A DNA stretch of 64,000 bases from Agrocybe praecox (GCA_964017145.1 OZ024844.1:372001-436000); one strand, 5' to 3'; shown: positions 1-12,101, counted from the stretch's first letter. Numbers and translations are program-made. Notes: generated by a model not told the origin, from the letters alone.

Positions 1-265
1 CCTACAAATTCCCAATACCCTGTGAGCTAGATATCAAAGTACGCAACCAACACGCCCAAAACGAAGCACAGGTGAGTGACAAGTTGTTTGGGACACAAAA
101 CCATATGGTCTGCTTTACGGATTCCTCGGATAGTTTCGACCTTTTGGGTTAACTTGAAGCAACTGAATAATATCAGATTTATTTGACCATGACGATACAT
201 AGTTGAGTTAGGGATGGAAGATCTGCGGATGGTATTATCGATACCAGTTATTATGAAGGTATTAT

Positions 266-1357
266 TTAAATCCCAAACAACCTGCGTAATTTGCGCGAAA
301 AGGGAATTTTGAGTTGCTTGACCTGAGAAAGAATTATTTTTTCCTTCTCCTTCAACTCTGCGTGTCTCGCCTGTGCCTCGGGATCGCCGTCATTCGCCAT
401 GCTCCGTTCCAATTCTGCCATCCTTTTCTGCATAGCTATCACTTCTTTGAGTGTATATCGTAGCTCTTGAGCTGCCTTGGTCTCCGGAATAACTTTTTTG
501 CGAGTAACAAGCTCTTGTTGAATCTCTAAAGCTTGAGGTTCCTCTGATTTCGTATGTCGACGTTGTTCAACCATATGCCTAACAGCATTCGCCACCACAG
601 CCTCGGCGGATTCTGGAGTACGATAATATCTCATGACATGTGCGCCTTTTTCAATCATGGCCTTCCAGTGGTCTTCCCGAAATTCGGATTCGCGTTGCTC
701 TTCTGCACGGTGCTGCCCAGCATTAGATGATGGCCAATTGGTTGTACAAAGAATGACGCTTGGTAAAGCAACGTCCCCGCACATATGGTTGAACATTGCA
801 AGATTTTTTCTGGCTGTACCAGTGAATCTCTTCTGGGAGATGTCGTGAAGGTACAAAACCCCGCCAAGAATATGTGTTTGGTCTTTATAACTTCAATTAT
901 ACGGAAATGGAGTCAGTATCATGAACTCCGAGAGTTTGTATTATGGTCGCTCACGCCTTCTTTAGCCACTCTGCAATTCGAGTCAAGATGACCGCATCTC
1001 CTTCGTTGGTGTCATCAAAGCCAGGTGTGTCGAGGACAACCAAGTTGTGCTCTGTAGCTAGTCCCCGTATCTTAACATTCAGAACTTCTACTGGGGTGGG
1101 TTCGCTGGTGCAAGACGATAGTTGGTGCCCGACTTTCATCTTTTCCTCTCTTATGAGCACGTTGATAAACTATTTATCCTGGTAAGCTTTAGGGCGTCAA
1201 TCAAATTGGCGGGTCACATACAGTGCTTTTACCGGCACCCGTTGGACCCATGATTCTGTGCTGGAAATGTTAGAGGACTGGCGAACAATATATCCAGCGC
1301 GGGAGGGACTCACGGAATTATAATATTTATTGGACCTTTTGAACTTGAACTAGCCAT
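266..1357 (-). CDS. AIG1-like G-domain protein, copy 1 (305 aa)
   Basis: A single-domain P-loop GTPase of the AIG1/GIMAP-like kind that is expanded in Agaricomycetes; its cellular role is unknown. Exons read on the minus strand are 1314-1357, 1222-1255, 955-1169 and 266-890. The start at 1357 gives MASSSSKGPINIII, which leads straight into Walker A (GPTGAGKST) on its own 34-nt exon. The G3 motif is LDTPGF and the G4-like motif is TTNW. A charged, coiled-coil-like helix of about 80 residues follows. The protein ends in a basic, hydrophobic tail (FSRKLRRLFGI) that could bind membrane. It is divergent from the next gene, 611 bp away. All four exons join in frame without a stop. The fold assignment is secure; function and nucleotide specificity are inferred only from family resemblance. 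Confidence 0.85.
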
Positions 1358-1968
1358 GATAGAGAGCGTGCAAACCTAAAGTATCGTAATTTGTGAAGTG
1401 GAACGGATTATCGAGAGCTTCAAGAAAGTATAGCACTGTTCTCCACCAAGTGGTAAATACCAGAGACGTGCAGTAAAAGGCTAGGAAGCAAGCGGCCTGC
1501 AGCCTGCAGGCGGCCAAAGATCGTGTTCTATCGGACAGACTGGTAAAACGTGTTGGATGTGTGTCAATTATTAATAGATCAATGTGATAACGGGTTCGTC
1601 GATTATTTTTTTCACTGAACTGAACTGGCAACAAACCAAGCTGACAATATAGATCTTTATCAGTCATATTTTGTCTTTCTGGAGTGTTTCGACTGACCAG
1701 GGATTACAACAGGCCAACAGGTTCTTCAAGTTGCCCACCGTTGCAGGCGTCAGGCTAACCAATTGTAATCCACCCCACTCTTGGTTGTTAAAACATTTCC
1801 CAAAAGGCCACTCATCGTTGGCCTGTCACCTGGAGTACACAATCTTCCAAGTTCCAAAAAACGTCTTCTCTGTATTGCAGTCTTTTGGTAAGCCGTTTGT
1901 AATTTCGGCGTGCACGCCGGAGTTTGACGGACAACTTTCAAAAGAAAAAAGTCAACAATTCCCACATA
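1358..1968. other. Intergenic stretch between divergent G-domain genes
   Basis: These 611 bases separate two divergent paralogues and must contain both promoters. The open frames here are short, have no recognisable domain and do not join in frame to either neighbour. I see no tRNA, clear repeat or mobile element. Confidence 0.5.
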
Positions 1969-2909
1969 ATGGGTGGAAGAAACATAGTAATACCGTACGC
2001 TATGAATTTGAAGCTGACGTTACGAGGTGGTGTTGACCGACTTTTAGAGTCATGGGCGCATGCGGAGCAGGAAAAAGCACGGTAACATACATTTGATCAC
2101 CCCGAGTGCCTCCTCTAAATTATCGCATTTATATAGTTTGTCAATACACTTTTGCAAGAAGAAATAGCCAAGATCACTCACGAACTTAGTCCAACTACGA
2201 ATGTTCCCCACAATGTCCCTTTCTCTGTTCCAGAACAGCTGGGACTACAAAAGAACGACATGTTGTGGTTGGTCGAAGCTCCCGGATTTGATGGCACAGA
2301 ACTGAGGGATTTGCACGTACTGGAAGAAATAGGAAAATGGATGGTGAAAATGTTAGCAATCATCTGAATTACATAGCTGAAGTACTCACTGGGATATATA
2401 GACACGTCGAAAAAAGCGTTCTGGCGGGCATAATATACCTCCACGATATTTCTCAAAAGCGTTTCGACAGCACGACCCAAAAAAATCTCGATATTTTCAA
2501 CAGTTTGTGTGGAGAAAGTGCTCTACGGAGAATCGTGCTTGCAACGACAGATTGGCCAGAAAATTCAGAGGCACCAGCCAACTCCGCAATATTTGTGCGC
2601 GAGAAGGACCTCATCGATAAACACTGGGACACGATGGTCAAGAAAGGCTCCCGTACGAGTCGTTTCACTGGCACACATGATTCGGCGCAAAAGATCGTCA
2701 AGATGGCGCTACAAGGGCTAGAAAGCGATGGTACCGGCGTCCTCGAGATCCAAAAGGAGCTCGTACTAGAAGAGAAGAAAATCCTTGAAACTAAGGCAGG
2801 GAAACGATTAAACGCATACATCGCTCGGAGCGCAAATTCAGAAAAAGACACAAAGACGGTGCTGAAGAAGATTCGCGTATCCTTTTCTCGGCTGTTCTTC
2901 TTTCTGTAA
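1969..2909 (+). CDS. AIG1-like G-domain protein, copy 2 (260 aa)
   Basis: A paralogue of the gene at 266-1357 with the same four-exon plan: 1969-1994, 2048-2081, 2137-2351 and 2402-2909. The start gives MGGRNIVIP, followed by Walker A GACGAGKST on the 34-nt exon. Exon 3 is 215 nt, exactly as in copy 1. The G3 position reads VEAPGF, so the usual Asp is Glu. The G4-like motif is TTDW. A conserved block (YLHDISQKRF) directly follows the third intron, as in copy 1. The C-terminal helix is shorter and ends in a basic, very hydrophobic tail (IRVSFSRLFFFL). The frame is open throughout, so the gene looks intact. Whether the Asp-to-Glu change alters Mg2+ or GTP handling is unknown. Confidence 0.85.
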
Positions 2910-4020
2910 ACATGTCAGCTTCGGTGAGAAGTCCAAGGCTATCATTCCAAAGACGCTTAACTTACCTTCAAGACTTTGCTAGGATGCGAGACAAATATTC
3001 GGGCATCTTGGGCAGACTGAATAACTATGCAAAAAGAACCCGCAAACTTGCATGCATGATAGGCAACCAGGAGTACATTTGGTCTTCTCGCTGACTCTGA
3101 GATTGACTAATATACAATTTATTGTTTTTTGCTTCGCCTTGGGTAGCCCTTCGGGCTGAAATGACAGAGGCATTGAGAAGTATGATAGATAATCGATATC
3201 ATCGATGATTCAATGTCAGTTATGAGGTGGCAAATATACAATCAAATACTAAGTTCTTTTTTGGGATGTCCATTTGATCCGTCAATTTTCTCAGTCTGCC
3301 TCTTCTCTCATATTATCCTCCTTTCTTCCATGTTCAGCTCTTTGAAAGTACCGTGAACTTCTAATGCCGAAGCGGAGCGAGGCCTTGTTCATGTTATATG
3401 CCCTTCACCGTACGCAAGCTCTACGTAAACTCCTCAAGGCCTCAAGACTCGTACATATGATTTTCTCAGTTCGTCAGCAATGAGCTAACTATCATGAGCT
3501 TACAACTTGTTCTGACTTTTATCTACTCTACCCCTTACACAGATCTCGTTTGATCTGGGCTATTAGCAGTCATGGAGGCTGAGGCCACCCCATCCCCAAT
3601 ACACCTACGAAAGGATGATATGATATTCTTATAAGTGTTTCGGAGTGCAGGTGCAGTAATATAGGCTTTTCGGTCAAACCGGAGTTGGCAAAAACAATGC
3701 AAGTCATCGAAATTCTTCAATATTGATACCTTGCTTTACACCTGGCTAACGTTTAGCAACGTTTAGCGAAGTTTATTGATCTGCTGGTGGAGGACTGCAA
3801 GCCATTGTTTGGACGTGGGGTGTTCTGTTGTGCCCGGTTTGAGAACACTACTTCCTCTGCATGGAAAATCATTTTGCCCAACCTTTGTGTGCCCCGACGC
3901 TAAACACACCTGAGCGGACTGTCTCTTCGTTAAAGTCAGACGTCCCCTCTGTAATATGTATGACAAGGAAACTTATGGTGCGTCGTTCGTTTGTGAGACT
4001 GTATTGCTTCCATCGGTATC
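2910..4020. other. Gene-poor spacer with no recognised feature
   Basis: About 1.1 kb between copy 2 and the relic that follows. Open frames are short and resemble no family I know. I see no inverted repeat, RNA gene or mobile-element end. It may hold decayed paralogue sequence too diverged to read by eye. Confidence 0.45.
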
Positions 4021-4029
4021 TTACTAACT

Positions 4030-4345
4030 ATGAATCTGCCCATCAGCCGAACCGGGGTCGGAAAGTTTATCGATAAAATCATCGAGGCCTTCCAACTTGT
4101 TTAGAGCGAGCCAACAAACTCGAAATCGGACGTGGAAGCAAATTATGGAAAAAGGCGCTCGTATGGACTGTTTCGATAGATCATGGCACAGAATACACGA
4201 TCTTCTCCCCCGAGTCGAACTTTGTCCCAAGACCTTTTCTCCTCATGGTGAACGTCCCGTAAAATTAATGGGCGTAATTACTAATATATATGTTCAAAAC
4301 CGAGCCACATATACGCTAACTCAAATCGTTCCTTGATCTCATGCG
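4030..4345 (+). pseudogene. Degenerate G-domain relic
   Basis: A P-loop-like phrase (RTGVGKFIDK) occurs near 4042 and then runs into a stop. In another frame from about 4120 the phrase WKQIMEKGARMDCFD matches the region after the G4 motif in the neighbouring intact genes (HWKAMIEKGAHVMRYY in copy 1). The two parts are in different frames, and the whole G3/G4 region between them is missing. This looks like a collapsed paralogue in the same orientation as the flanking plus-strand copies. The call rests on short similarities and could be checked by aligning to copy 2. Confidence 0.45.
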
Positions 4346-4439
4346 GAAGTTCCAGTTCATCTCCCGTGAATGACAACAGGAAAGATATGGCTCTCCTTAT
4401 CCTTCTTTTCTAGGAAGAGACAGAACTCTCCAAAACGGA

Positions 4440-4700
4440 ACCGTGAGATTCGTGAGTTGCGGCTTTGTGTCTCTTTCTCTTGTCAATCTGTGGTCGACTT
4501 CATCGATCTTGCCAGAGAAAGATATCCTTTATGCCCAACTACAGACTCTGAAGCAGATCCAAGGGTTTCAGCATCTCGTGCAGAAGCACTCGTTCTGGTA
4601 TTTGGGGAGAGCAACCTGTTTTCGACGAGCTAGCATAGAGATCGCGAGTGCACCTGAATTTCCATCAATTAACCCTCGAAGATTGCACGTAGTACTGCTA
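4440..4700 (-). pseudogene. Fragment duplicated from the Ser/Thr-rich tail of the 8.4-10.5 kb gene
   Basis: About 220 bp that closely resembles 8740-8960 in the same orientation. It preserves the minus-strand coding phrase NTRTSASARDAETLG, which is NTRTSASERGAETLG in the 8441-10469 gene. No G domain is attached in frame. This indicates that a second long-tailed paralogue once stood here, or that a tail fragment was copied in. The match is clear at the base level; the mechanism is inference. Confidence 0.6.
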
Positions 4701-5149
4701 TCATATCACATGTGTGAATGTGAGTTTCCCTGCCAATGAAAAAGTGATACTAATGATCAGTTTGAAAGCATTCAGTTGCCTTCAGTTGAACCGAATCGCA
4801 CATCTATACACGGCTTCACAAGCTGAGTTTGTATAATTTCGTTGTCAGTTACCGGTCCGTACTAACAGGCGTTCTTTCATGAATCACAACATCAGGGTTT
4901 TGGCAACGAGGGAGCGATTCCCGCAACAAGTTCATGTCCTCCATATGTGTCATGCCATGCTCCTTGAAGTTGACATTCGCCACCCACCTCTTCTACTCAC
5001 AAAGAATAGCTTGCCAGAGTCGTGCGACTATTAGTATAACAAAACATACTTCAGGAATTTCTTTGGTATGCCCCCTTCGTCGACTCTGTCTGCTGCAGCT
5101 TGGGATTGACGTTAATTTTAGTTGGAAGAAAGTCGGTAGACACCATAAC

Positions 5150-6073
5150 ATGGATAGCAGAGCGATTGAAATACTGTACGGTTTGAAGAGATAGTATTTC
5201 ATGATCAGGCCATTGCTAAATAGTTAAATGCTAGGGTCATGGGTGCATGTGGTGCAGGAAAAAGCACGGTAAGTCTGAAATAATTGTTGAGGAGCCTGAC
5301 TACTTTGTCGTCTCACATTTTCCAGTTCATCAACACACTTTTAGAATCAGAAGCAATGAATATCCAACACAGCATAAATTCAAAACCCGCAGGCTCTCTT
5401 CTCCGCGTGTTTTACTCCAAACCCGGTTCACTTGGACTACAATCCACCAATGAATTGTCTCTTGTCGAATTTCCCGGATTTGATAACACGGCGAAAAAGG
5501 ATTTGATTGCGTTGAAGAAAATAGGGAATTGGATCATAGAACAGTTAGTCAATATTTATCCCGACAGTAGTTACTCCCAGCGCTGAGACCTTAGATGAAT
5601 GCAGTCACACAGAAAAAAGCGTGGTTGGCGGCATTATATACCTCTATGATATATCCGAGAAGCGCATCGACGGCACAGCTCGCCAAAATTTCAACATGCT
5701 TCAAAAGTTGTGCGGCAACGAAGCCATACATGCAATCGTCCTAGGAACAACGAACTGGCCCCAGGACGAGCCAACCCCAATTGATAACCAAAGTCGTGAG
5801 GAGGCCTTACAAGAATTTTGGTATAACTTTACCAGAAAGGACCCCCGTACCAAGCGCTTCACTGGCACCAGAGATTCGGCACGAGAACTTGTCGAGATGG
5901 CAGTAGAGGGGCTCGCAAACCGTAACATCGATCTCAAGATTTACAGGGATCTTTTAACTACCGACGACATCCTTCAAACAGATGCAGGTAAACACTTGCA
6001 AGTGTCCAACGGTCTCAACCCGCAGTCAAAATTGTTGAAAAGGATCCGCATGTATATCTCCTGGTTATTTTAA
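5150..6073 (+). CDS. AIG1-like G-domain protein, copy 3 (248 aa)
   Basis: A third single-domain paralogue with exons 5150-5175, 5235-5268, 5326-5543 and 5605-6073, in frame throughout. The start gives MDSRAIEIL. Walker A is again GACGAGKST on a 34-nt exon, as in copy 2, and both first exons are 26 nt, so copies 2 and 3 are the closest pair. G3 is VEFPGF (Glu in place of Asp, as in copy 2) and G4-like is TTNW. The conserved block reads YLYDISEKRI. It is the shortest member because the C-terminal helix is reduced, but it still ends in a short basic, hydrophobic tail (LLKRIRMYISWLF). The function is unknown. Confidence 0.85.
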
Positions 6074-6431
6074 GTTATTCTCCTCTCGGTTGCTCAGAAA
6101 TTTTTGGTGAGGTTTAAGCCTAATGTTCCAAAGATGCGCGACTAATCTTTTATACTACCAGGAAAACAATGGTCATTTTACTGTACAATTTTTATTTTGC
6201 TTTGGCATCGTGCTGGGGTCACTGGGCACATGCGTCATAGTACCACAATTTACTTGTTGCACCAACTAATCATAGATCAACGCACCCTACTTTCAAACAA
6301 AAAAAGCCCATGAAGGGTGTATGGTACAAAGTGGTGTGTATTTATAGATTGCGGCCTGGCCTAATCCAAGTATTTGATATCCAGTGCTCGCTAGACGAAA
6401 ACCTTCAGAGACTGCGATGGGGAGTTGAATG

Positions 6432-7547
6432 CTAGGAACGACTTACCCCACTTCCGCTCGGCTTGAAGAACAATACAAACTTGCGTCCCATAGATATATG
6501 AAGTCTCGCGATTAAGTCGGCTGTCATGGCTATTTGACTTTCCATGGTGGAGATCTTGCTTGCCATCTCTTCAGGGGAAATCCCACTATTCTTGAGCTTA
6601 GATAGACTCTTGAGCGTAGCGAGCTGTTGTTTCTGTCTGGCCTGGAGTCGATTCACGTCGGCCAGAAATCCTTGAGCGGCTTTCGTTTCCTCCAATGTAA
6701 GCCCCAGTTCGGTCATTTCTTCCTGGATGAGGAGTGTTATGCTCGTTGGATTCTTCAATACAAGCTGGTGGATTATCTTCCAAGCTGACTCTGCGTTATT
6801 CATGAAGCGGTCAGAGGTGGCTCCGTGGTTGAGCATTGTACCCCAGAAATTTCCGATTAGATCTTTCTCTCGGGTTTCTCCAATCCGAGGCGTTTTGAGG
6901 AGATCCCACATAGTCGTGACAAGGACAACGCCGGCAGCGCCTTTGTCGCCGCAGAGTTCCCCCATGATACGCAAGTTACGGTGTGGTGATCCAGCCATAC
7001 GATTATCGGTGATGCGATGAAGGTATATTATACCCTTGACGCAAATCTTTCTCTGGTGGCTAGAGAAAAGAGTGCTTAGAATGATGCACACGCTGTGGAA
7101 TATAACAAGTTCATCCTCACACTTCAACAAGCCACTTTGCTATCATATCAAGGATCTCCATATCAGATATATGGGTCACATCGAACCCCGGGGTGTCGAT
7201 AATTACAAGGCTGTCTTTGTAGGTTTCGTGCTGTTTTATTCTGATAGCGACAATGTTCGATGATGTAGCATGAAGGCCAGAAACTGCGTGTTTGGCCTCT
7301 CCGATGAGTGTATCAAGGATCTTACAACCGTGCCAGTCAATACAAACGTAACGACTTGTGAAGAAATGAGGTGTCGTACGTGACTTTTTCCGGCGCCCGT
7401 AGGGCCCATGATCCTAGAGGGTTGATAATAGTAGGTTTGAGTAGGGAGATTCCATATTGGATAGATTATTACTCACGCTACGATAATGTCATCGTCCTTG
7501 AGCTCGTTGGCCCTTCCAACGACTTCGTGTCGATAGGTGGTGGGCAT
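6432..7547 (-). CDS. AIG1-like G-domain protein, copy 4 (about 310 aa)
   Basis: Exons on the minus strand are 7477-7547, 7380-7413, 7121-7320 and 6432-7059. The start gives MPTTYRHEVVGRANELK, a longer leader than in copies 1-3. Walker A is GPTGAGKSH on the 34-nt exon. G3 is IDTPGF and G4-like is VTTMWD, closer to the genes downstream than to copies 1-3. A helical region of about 90 residues with coiled-coil character follows, then the tail RKFVLFFKP. A good splice donor (GTAAGT) lies just after GSG near the end. Splicing there would replace the last few residues and move the stop to 6361, so the 3' end is uncertain. It is convergent with copy 3. Confidence 0.8.
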
Positions 7548-8440
7548 TTGAAGAAAGAGCAGATACGGCGCTAACTATGAACTTATATGAGGAGTGTTTA
7601 TATCCCCGCATTTCTTCGGGGTTGCTCCCAAAGCATATTTTCATTTGGATCAATCCAGATTTCCAGTTGTAAAATCAAACTCCCCCTTCCCAAATGAAGT
7701 AGAGAGCGCTGAAGCTTGAAGCTTGAAGCTCCACTTGGTTTCAACGAAGACCAGAAGTATTCAAACCGATATAGACTTGATCAGACGATAATACTATCCC
7801 TGAGTTCCGTTCAAGTTCTTTGTTGCTTGGTATAGAATGGTATAAAATTGAGATGCTGTCGACAACGGGCGTGCCTTTGGTGGCAAGATGGGAGTGTTTC
7901 TGTTTCTGTACTTTAGGAAATACTTCGAGAGGGAGAAAAAGATATCAAGATTGGATGTCCTGAATTCTTCTGCCGTCTTGGAATAATGAGTGAACCTGCC
8001 AGCTACGTCGTTCAATTGGTGATATAAAAACACGAAGGTACAAGGAGCAATACAGTTCTTTTCTTGAATCGACATCCTTCTGTATTCGTTCGTCACAGAA
8101 CACTGTCGAGAACGCTTTGAATAGAGTTGATCATTGCAGATTCAATTCTTCCGGTTCGAAACTTTCACAGACCGCGCTTCACACGAACTATCGATTTTTC
8201 AAGAAGACGCATATGCTTCAAAAAAGGTGGATATTCTTGCCGCCCGTTTCCAAGAGGACGCGGGCAGACTCAACGGCAGGTTGTAGCTCAAGCTTCAGAA
8301 GAAAGTCTTCGCTGCCATTCAGCGGCCCGGGAGCATTCTTTGAGCACGCTTTGTGAATCACTGATTATCCGGGCACTCTTTGCATCGTTCTTCGAAGCTC
8401 CATAAGTTGGTAATTTTGGAAATTGCAATCAAGGTACTGT
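7548..8440. other. Spacer with unassigned short open frames
   Basis: About 890 bases between two minus-strand G-domain genes. Plus-strand frames from 8117 to 8405 are open in two registers, and the third register has a helix-like charged stretch broken by stops. I could not join them into a credible gene. An exact short tandem (GAAGCTT repeated) sits near 7710. The promoter of copy 4 must lie near 7550-7700. Confidence 0.4.
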
Positions 8441-10469
8441 CTAATAGCTCCAGCAACAACATATATACTCGAAGAAGCGCTTTACTCTCTTCCAGAAAGA
8501 AGCATCTGTGTGAGGTTTATTGGTAGGCGTAGTTGCTGAATGGTCAACCGTGTGCTTTGAATTTTCCAAAACAACGTCGCCAGTTGATGAAATTTGAGCC
8601 TGAACACTACCGACTGCGTTTGTGGTATCTTGTTGCGGTGTCGAACCGCTGTTATTATCCACTGTTTCACTCGGCGCTGTGTGTGGCGGAGATTCCACTG
8701 GGCCTTGGGCCTGATGTACAACACCTGTACCTTGCCGGCCTGTGGTCGACCCCGTCGATGGTGGAATATCCGCTGAAGGGGACTCTTGACGACTCTTTAC
8801 AAGCTCTGGAGCCAATCCAAGGGTTTCAGCACCTCGTTCAGAAGCACTCGTTCTGGTATTCTGGAGATCCGTTTCTGCGGAAGCTGGCATGGATCGCGAG
8901 TCCACGCCAGTATCTCCACCCCTCGAAGGCATCTCCGCGCTGCTTTTCGATGATCCCATGATGGTTGTCGTAAAACCGCTTCGCCTCGACCGCGCGCTAG
9001 TTTCATCAGAAGCAATCGGTAACTCTTGACTATGAATCAAGGGCATTTGTGTCTCTTCATGGCTTGGACGTTCTTCGTCGTCAACCGCGGAGACTTTGTG
9101 AACTTCTACTTCGGCAGTCGGTCTATCAAGTACCAAAGAAGAACTCGAAAACGATGTAGAGGCAGACTGAGCTTGATCTCCTTGGTGGTCTTCGTGAATA
9201 TCTGACGTTGTGCCAACACCGGTAATAGAACCTAAGTAATGAGGAACACTGCTGGTGTCCGGGCTGTGAGGCTCCGGCACCGGTGCTGAAGAAACCAAGG
9301 CTGGCTCCGCAGAAATGTCCTGGTATGAACGAGCGCCTACATCCTCTGCTAGGGAAGATTCAGTCGGCGCTGATGATTCCAGCATATTAGCATCTGAAGG
9401 AGGGAGTGATTTTAATTGTGCTTGCGATGAGTGCTCAGAAAGAACTTCGCGGCTGGTGTCAATCCCAGGTCCAGAATCCAGTAAAGTTGGATTCAAATAA
9501 CTGGAACTGTTGTTGATTTGCTTCGGGGATGTAATCACTGCCATTGGTCGACTGCCATTGACGTATTCTGGTGCAGAGGTTGTCGCTCCAGATGACAGCG
9601 GTGCGGTGACGCCTTCAAGTGCTAACGCAGCCTTCGTTTGCTCCAGTGGGATTCCGGAAGCAAGTTCTTTCTGTAGTTGAAGAGGAATACCGGGCACGCA
9701 TTTAGCAAGAACTATGTCTTTGACGATTCTCCGAGCGCCCCCTTTATCGTTGAGACATCGCGCAACACGAGCCTGGTGTATAATCATCGTCCGCCAGTAT
9801 TCCGCTTTGAGATTCTTCTCTACTTTGTTGTTTTGGGCATGCGGGTCCGGATCATCCCACATCGTAGTCACGAAAACGACATTCTTTGCAGCATCCATGC
9901 CACATAGCTGCGAGAACATGCTCTGTATGCGCAGGGCGCTGCCTGTGACGCGTGGGTCTAATGCGGTGAAGATACAACACGCCTCGAAGCGTCAGACCTG
10001 CTTGATGCCTGAATGTACGAGGTTAATCTGCGACATAATGTACGAATGTTTTGGGACAAAACTTACATTGATAACAGCCATTTAGAGATCAACCGTAAGA
10101 CGTCCAAATTGGATTGATTCGTTTCAAAGCCAGGTGTGTCAATTAAAACAACGGGATTTCCACCGGTTCCACGTTGTTTTACGACCCTCATGGCTTCCAC
10201 CTGGGAAGTATGAGATGAAATTCCCCCTGAACCCAGCATGTTGTCTCGTCCAACGAACTTGTTCACCATCTGTCGAAAACAATGCTCAGCAAGAACCCGA
10301 AGGGAGATGGCCTAATCGCGTATGTTGCTCTTCCCAACTCCAGTCGGACCTAAGAACCTGTGGATCCGTTAGTTGGAGCAAAGCTTATAAAAAAAGTAGC
10401 TGCAACATACAAAAAGATATCGTCTTCCCTTCTGAGCTGAGTCGGGTCTTTCGACACTTCGTACTGCAT
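8441..10469 (-). pseudogene. G-domain gene with a long Ser/Thr-rich tail, apparently broken
   Basis: Exons on the minus strand are 10411-10469, 10324-10357, 10067-10269 and 8441-10008. The start MQYEVSKDPTQLRRED leads to Walker A GPTGVGKSN on the usual 34-nt exon. G3 is IDTPGF and G4-like is VTTMWD. Two lesions are visible. The donor after the Walker A exon reads ATACGC instead of GTACGC. The conserved YLHRI block at about 9959 is out of frame with the rest. Downstream the frame stays open for 492 codons: G-domain remainder, then about 340 residues rich in Ser, Thr and Pro, then a basic end with three adjacent cysteines (RFFEYICCCWSY). The long open tail suggests the damage is recent or that the frameshift is an assembly error. 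Confidence 0.7.
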
Positions 10470-10972
10470 GATGAGTATCCTATCTTCAGACTTTGCCAAA
10501 TCGTCTTCCAGTACGGTGTAAGGGCAGAAAAGAGGATAATCCGCATCGGATTATAAGACCAATTGCCGTCATTATTTCCACATGTTGTACAGGGATGTTT
10601 CTAAAGCATAGACTGTTTCATCGCTGGTGTTCGAGTGTTCAGAAACGTTGTCCGCCTATCAGCGGGAGAAATGGCGCCAATTTTAGCAGTGAGGTGTCGA
10701 GGCATCCAACCACTACGTAGGGTCGTCAAAAGTATTGCAATTGCGAAAGATGAGCGTTATTCTGCGTTTTTGTTATGGGATGGCGGGAAACGTGAATTGC
10801 AGGTGGGCTTCAAATAATTGTTAATATTTCTGCATTGCGAGTCGATAGTAAAGCATATTGTATAATTGTGTTTCTATGCCACCGTCATAGACCTCCTAGC
10901 GACAAAGAAAAAGGCTGTGGATTGTCGGAGTCTGGTCAGAAGAAAATTGACCGCGAAAACGTCGATCAATGA
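10470..10972. other. Spacer upstream of the broken G-domain gene
   Basis: Roughly 500 bases with no gene I can support. It should contain the former promoter of the minus-strand gene and ends at the left inverted repeat of the next element. Confidence 0.4.
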
Positions 10973-11022
10973 CACGGCGGACAAATGCTTGTCAAGTCCG
11001 ATTCAGTCGGAGCTTGTCAAGT
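10973..11022 (+). repeat. Left terminal inverted repeat
   Basis: Fifty bases that pair with 12102-12151 in inverted orientation with about four mismatches, all in the inner part. Confidence 0.7.
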
Positions 11023-12101
11023 GCTGCGTCGCTTGATTGTCAAATTGATGGCTGGACGAAGCCGTCGGTCGCCCGCCCACCGGCTCGACTGTCAAAGGTG
11101 AACCGCCCCAGTTGAACCGCGCAGGTCATCCACCGGCAACCGGCTCGCAATTGGTTGCGATTGGCCCTTTCCATATGCCCTGACATCGGCTGTACAACCA
11201 AGCATTGCGAAGAGAGAAACTTACTCTCTACGCCCATAATTGAATGCCACTGAAAGGACTTCTTGTCATGAGTATTCGAGGTAGCAGCAGGTGCGGTCGG
11301 CCCCAAGTCCATCTCGATTGGCTCCAGCATTGATGATTCGCAAGCTCGAAGTCCTTTGCACGATTGTTTTTCCGGGTCGAAGGTGTAATCATCTGGGCGG
11401 AAATTATCTCTCTATCATCATTTGTGTAGGTATTCTTGCTGCATTTCTCTCGACACGTACAGAATACACGAGGATAAGACTTGGTTCGGCGTGTATGTTC
11501 CATAGCAGGTACTAACGAGCAGACACCGGTTCTGGGACACACAAATGGAAACTAGTCGATACACATGCATTGAATAAGAAAGATAAGATACAAGCCATTG
11601 AAAACCAAAGCAAAAAAAAAAAAGCCAGTACATTTGGAGGGCAGAGGCACAAATAGAAACGAATAGAGACTAGATCAGGACTAACACACACACGATTGGA
11701 ATGTCTGATTTCTTGCTAATTTCCAAATCTTTCCTTCCGCTTCTTCAACCTGCACTGAAACGTCCTTCCCCGGCGATAAGCAGTTCAATTTCTAGCCTCT
11801 GGCAGGCTAACAAGAAGAGAAAGAAGAGACACGCCAACAATGAAAATTTTCCGGTCCAAATGGTGTCACTGGAAACTTGCAAACATGATATTCAGTGGGA
11901 AGAGAAGTAAGTATGCACGTAGATGTGATGAATTTGTGGTGTAATTTGGAAAGGAGAAGAAACTGACGAATTCACGTAGATGTGGAAAGGATCGAAGAAA
12001 GGATTGGCGCGTCGGGGAAGTCGTCGGTTCAATAGCGTGTGAGAAATTGAACCGGCTCGGTGAGATGCCGCGAGCGCAATTGACAAATCACTTGACACAT
12101 G

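Noticed and set aside
1671..2036. 121-codon plus-strand open frame upstream of copy 2
   Set aside because: It overlaps the first exon of the G-domain gene in another frame and has no recognisable content.
8533..8961. 142-codon plus-strand frame resembling 4443-4739
   Set aside because: The similarity is real, but it reflects the duplicated Ser/Thr-rich tail encoded on the minus strand; the plus-strand frame is its shadow.
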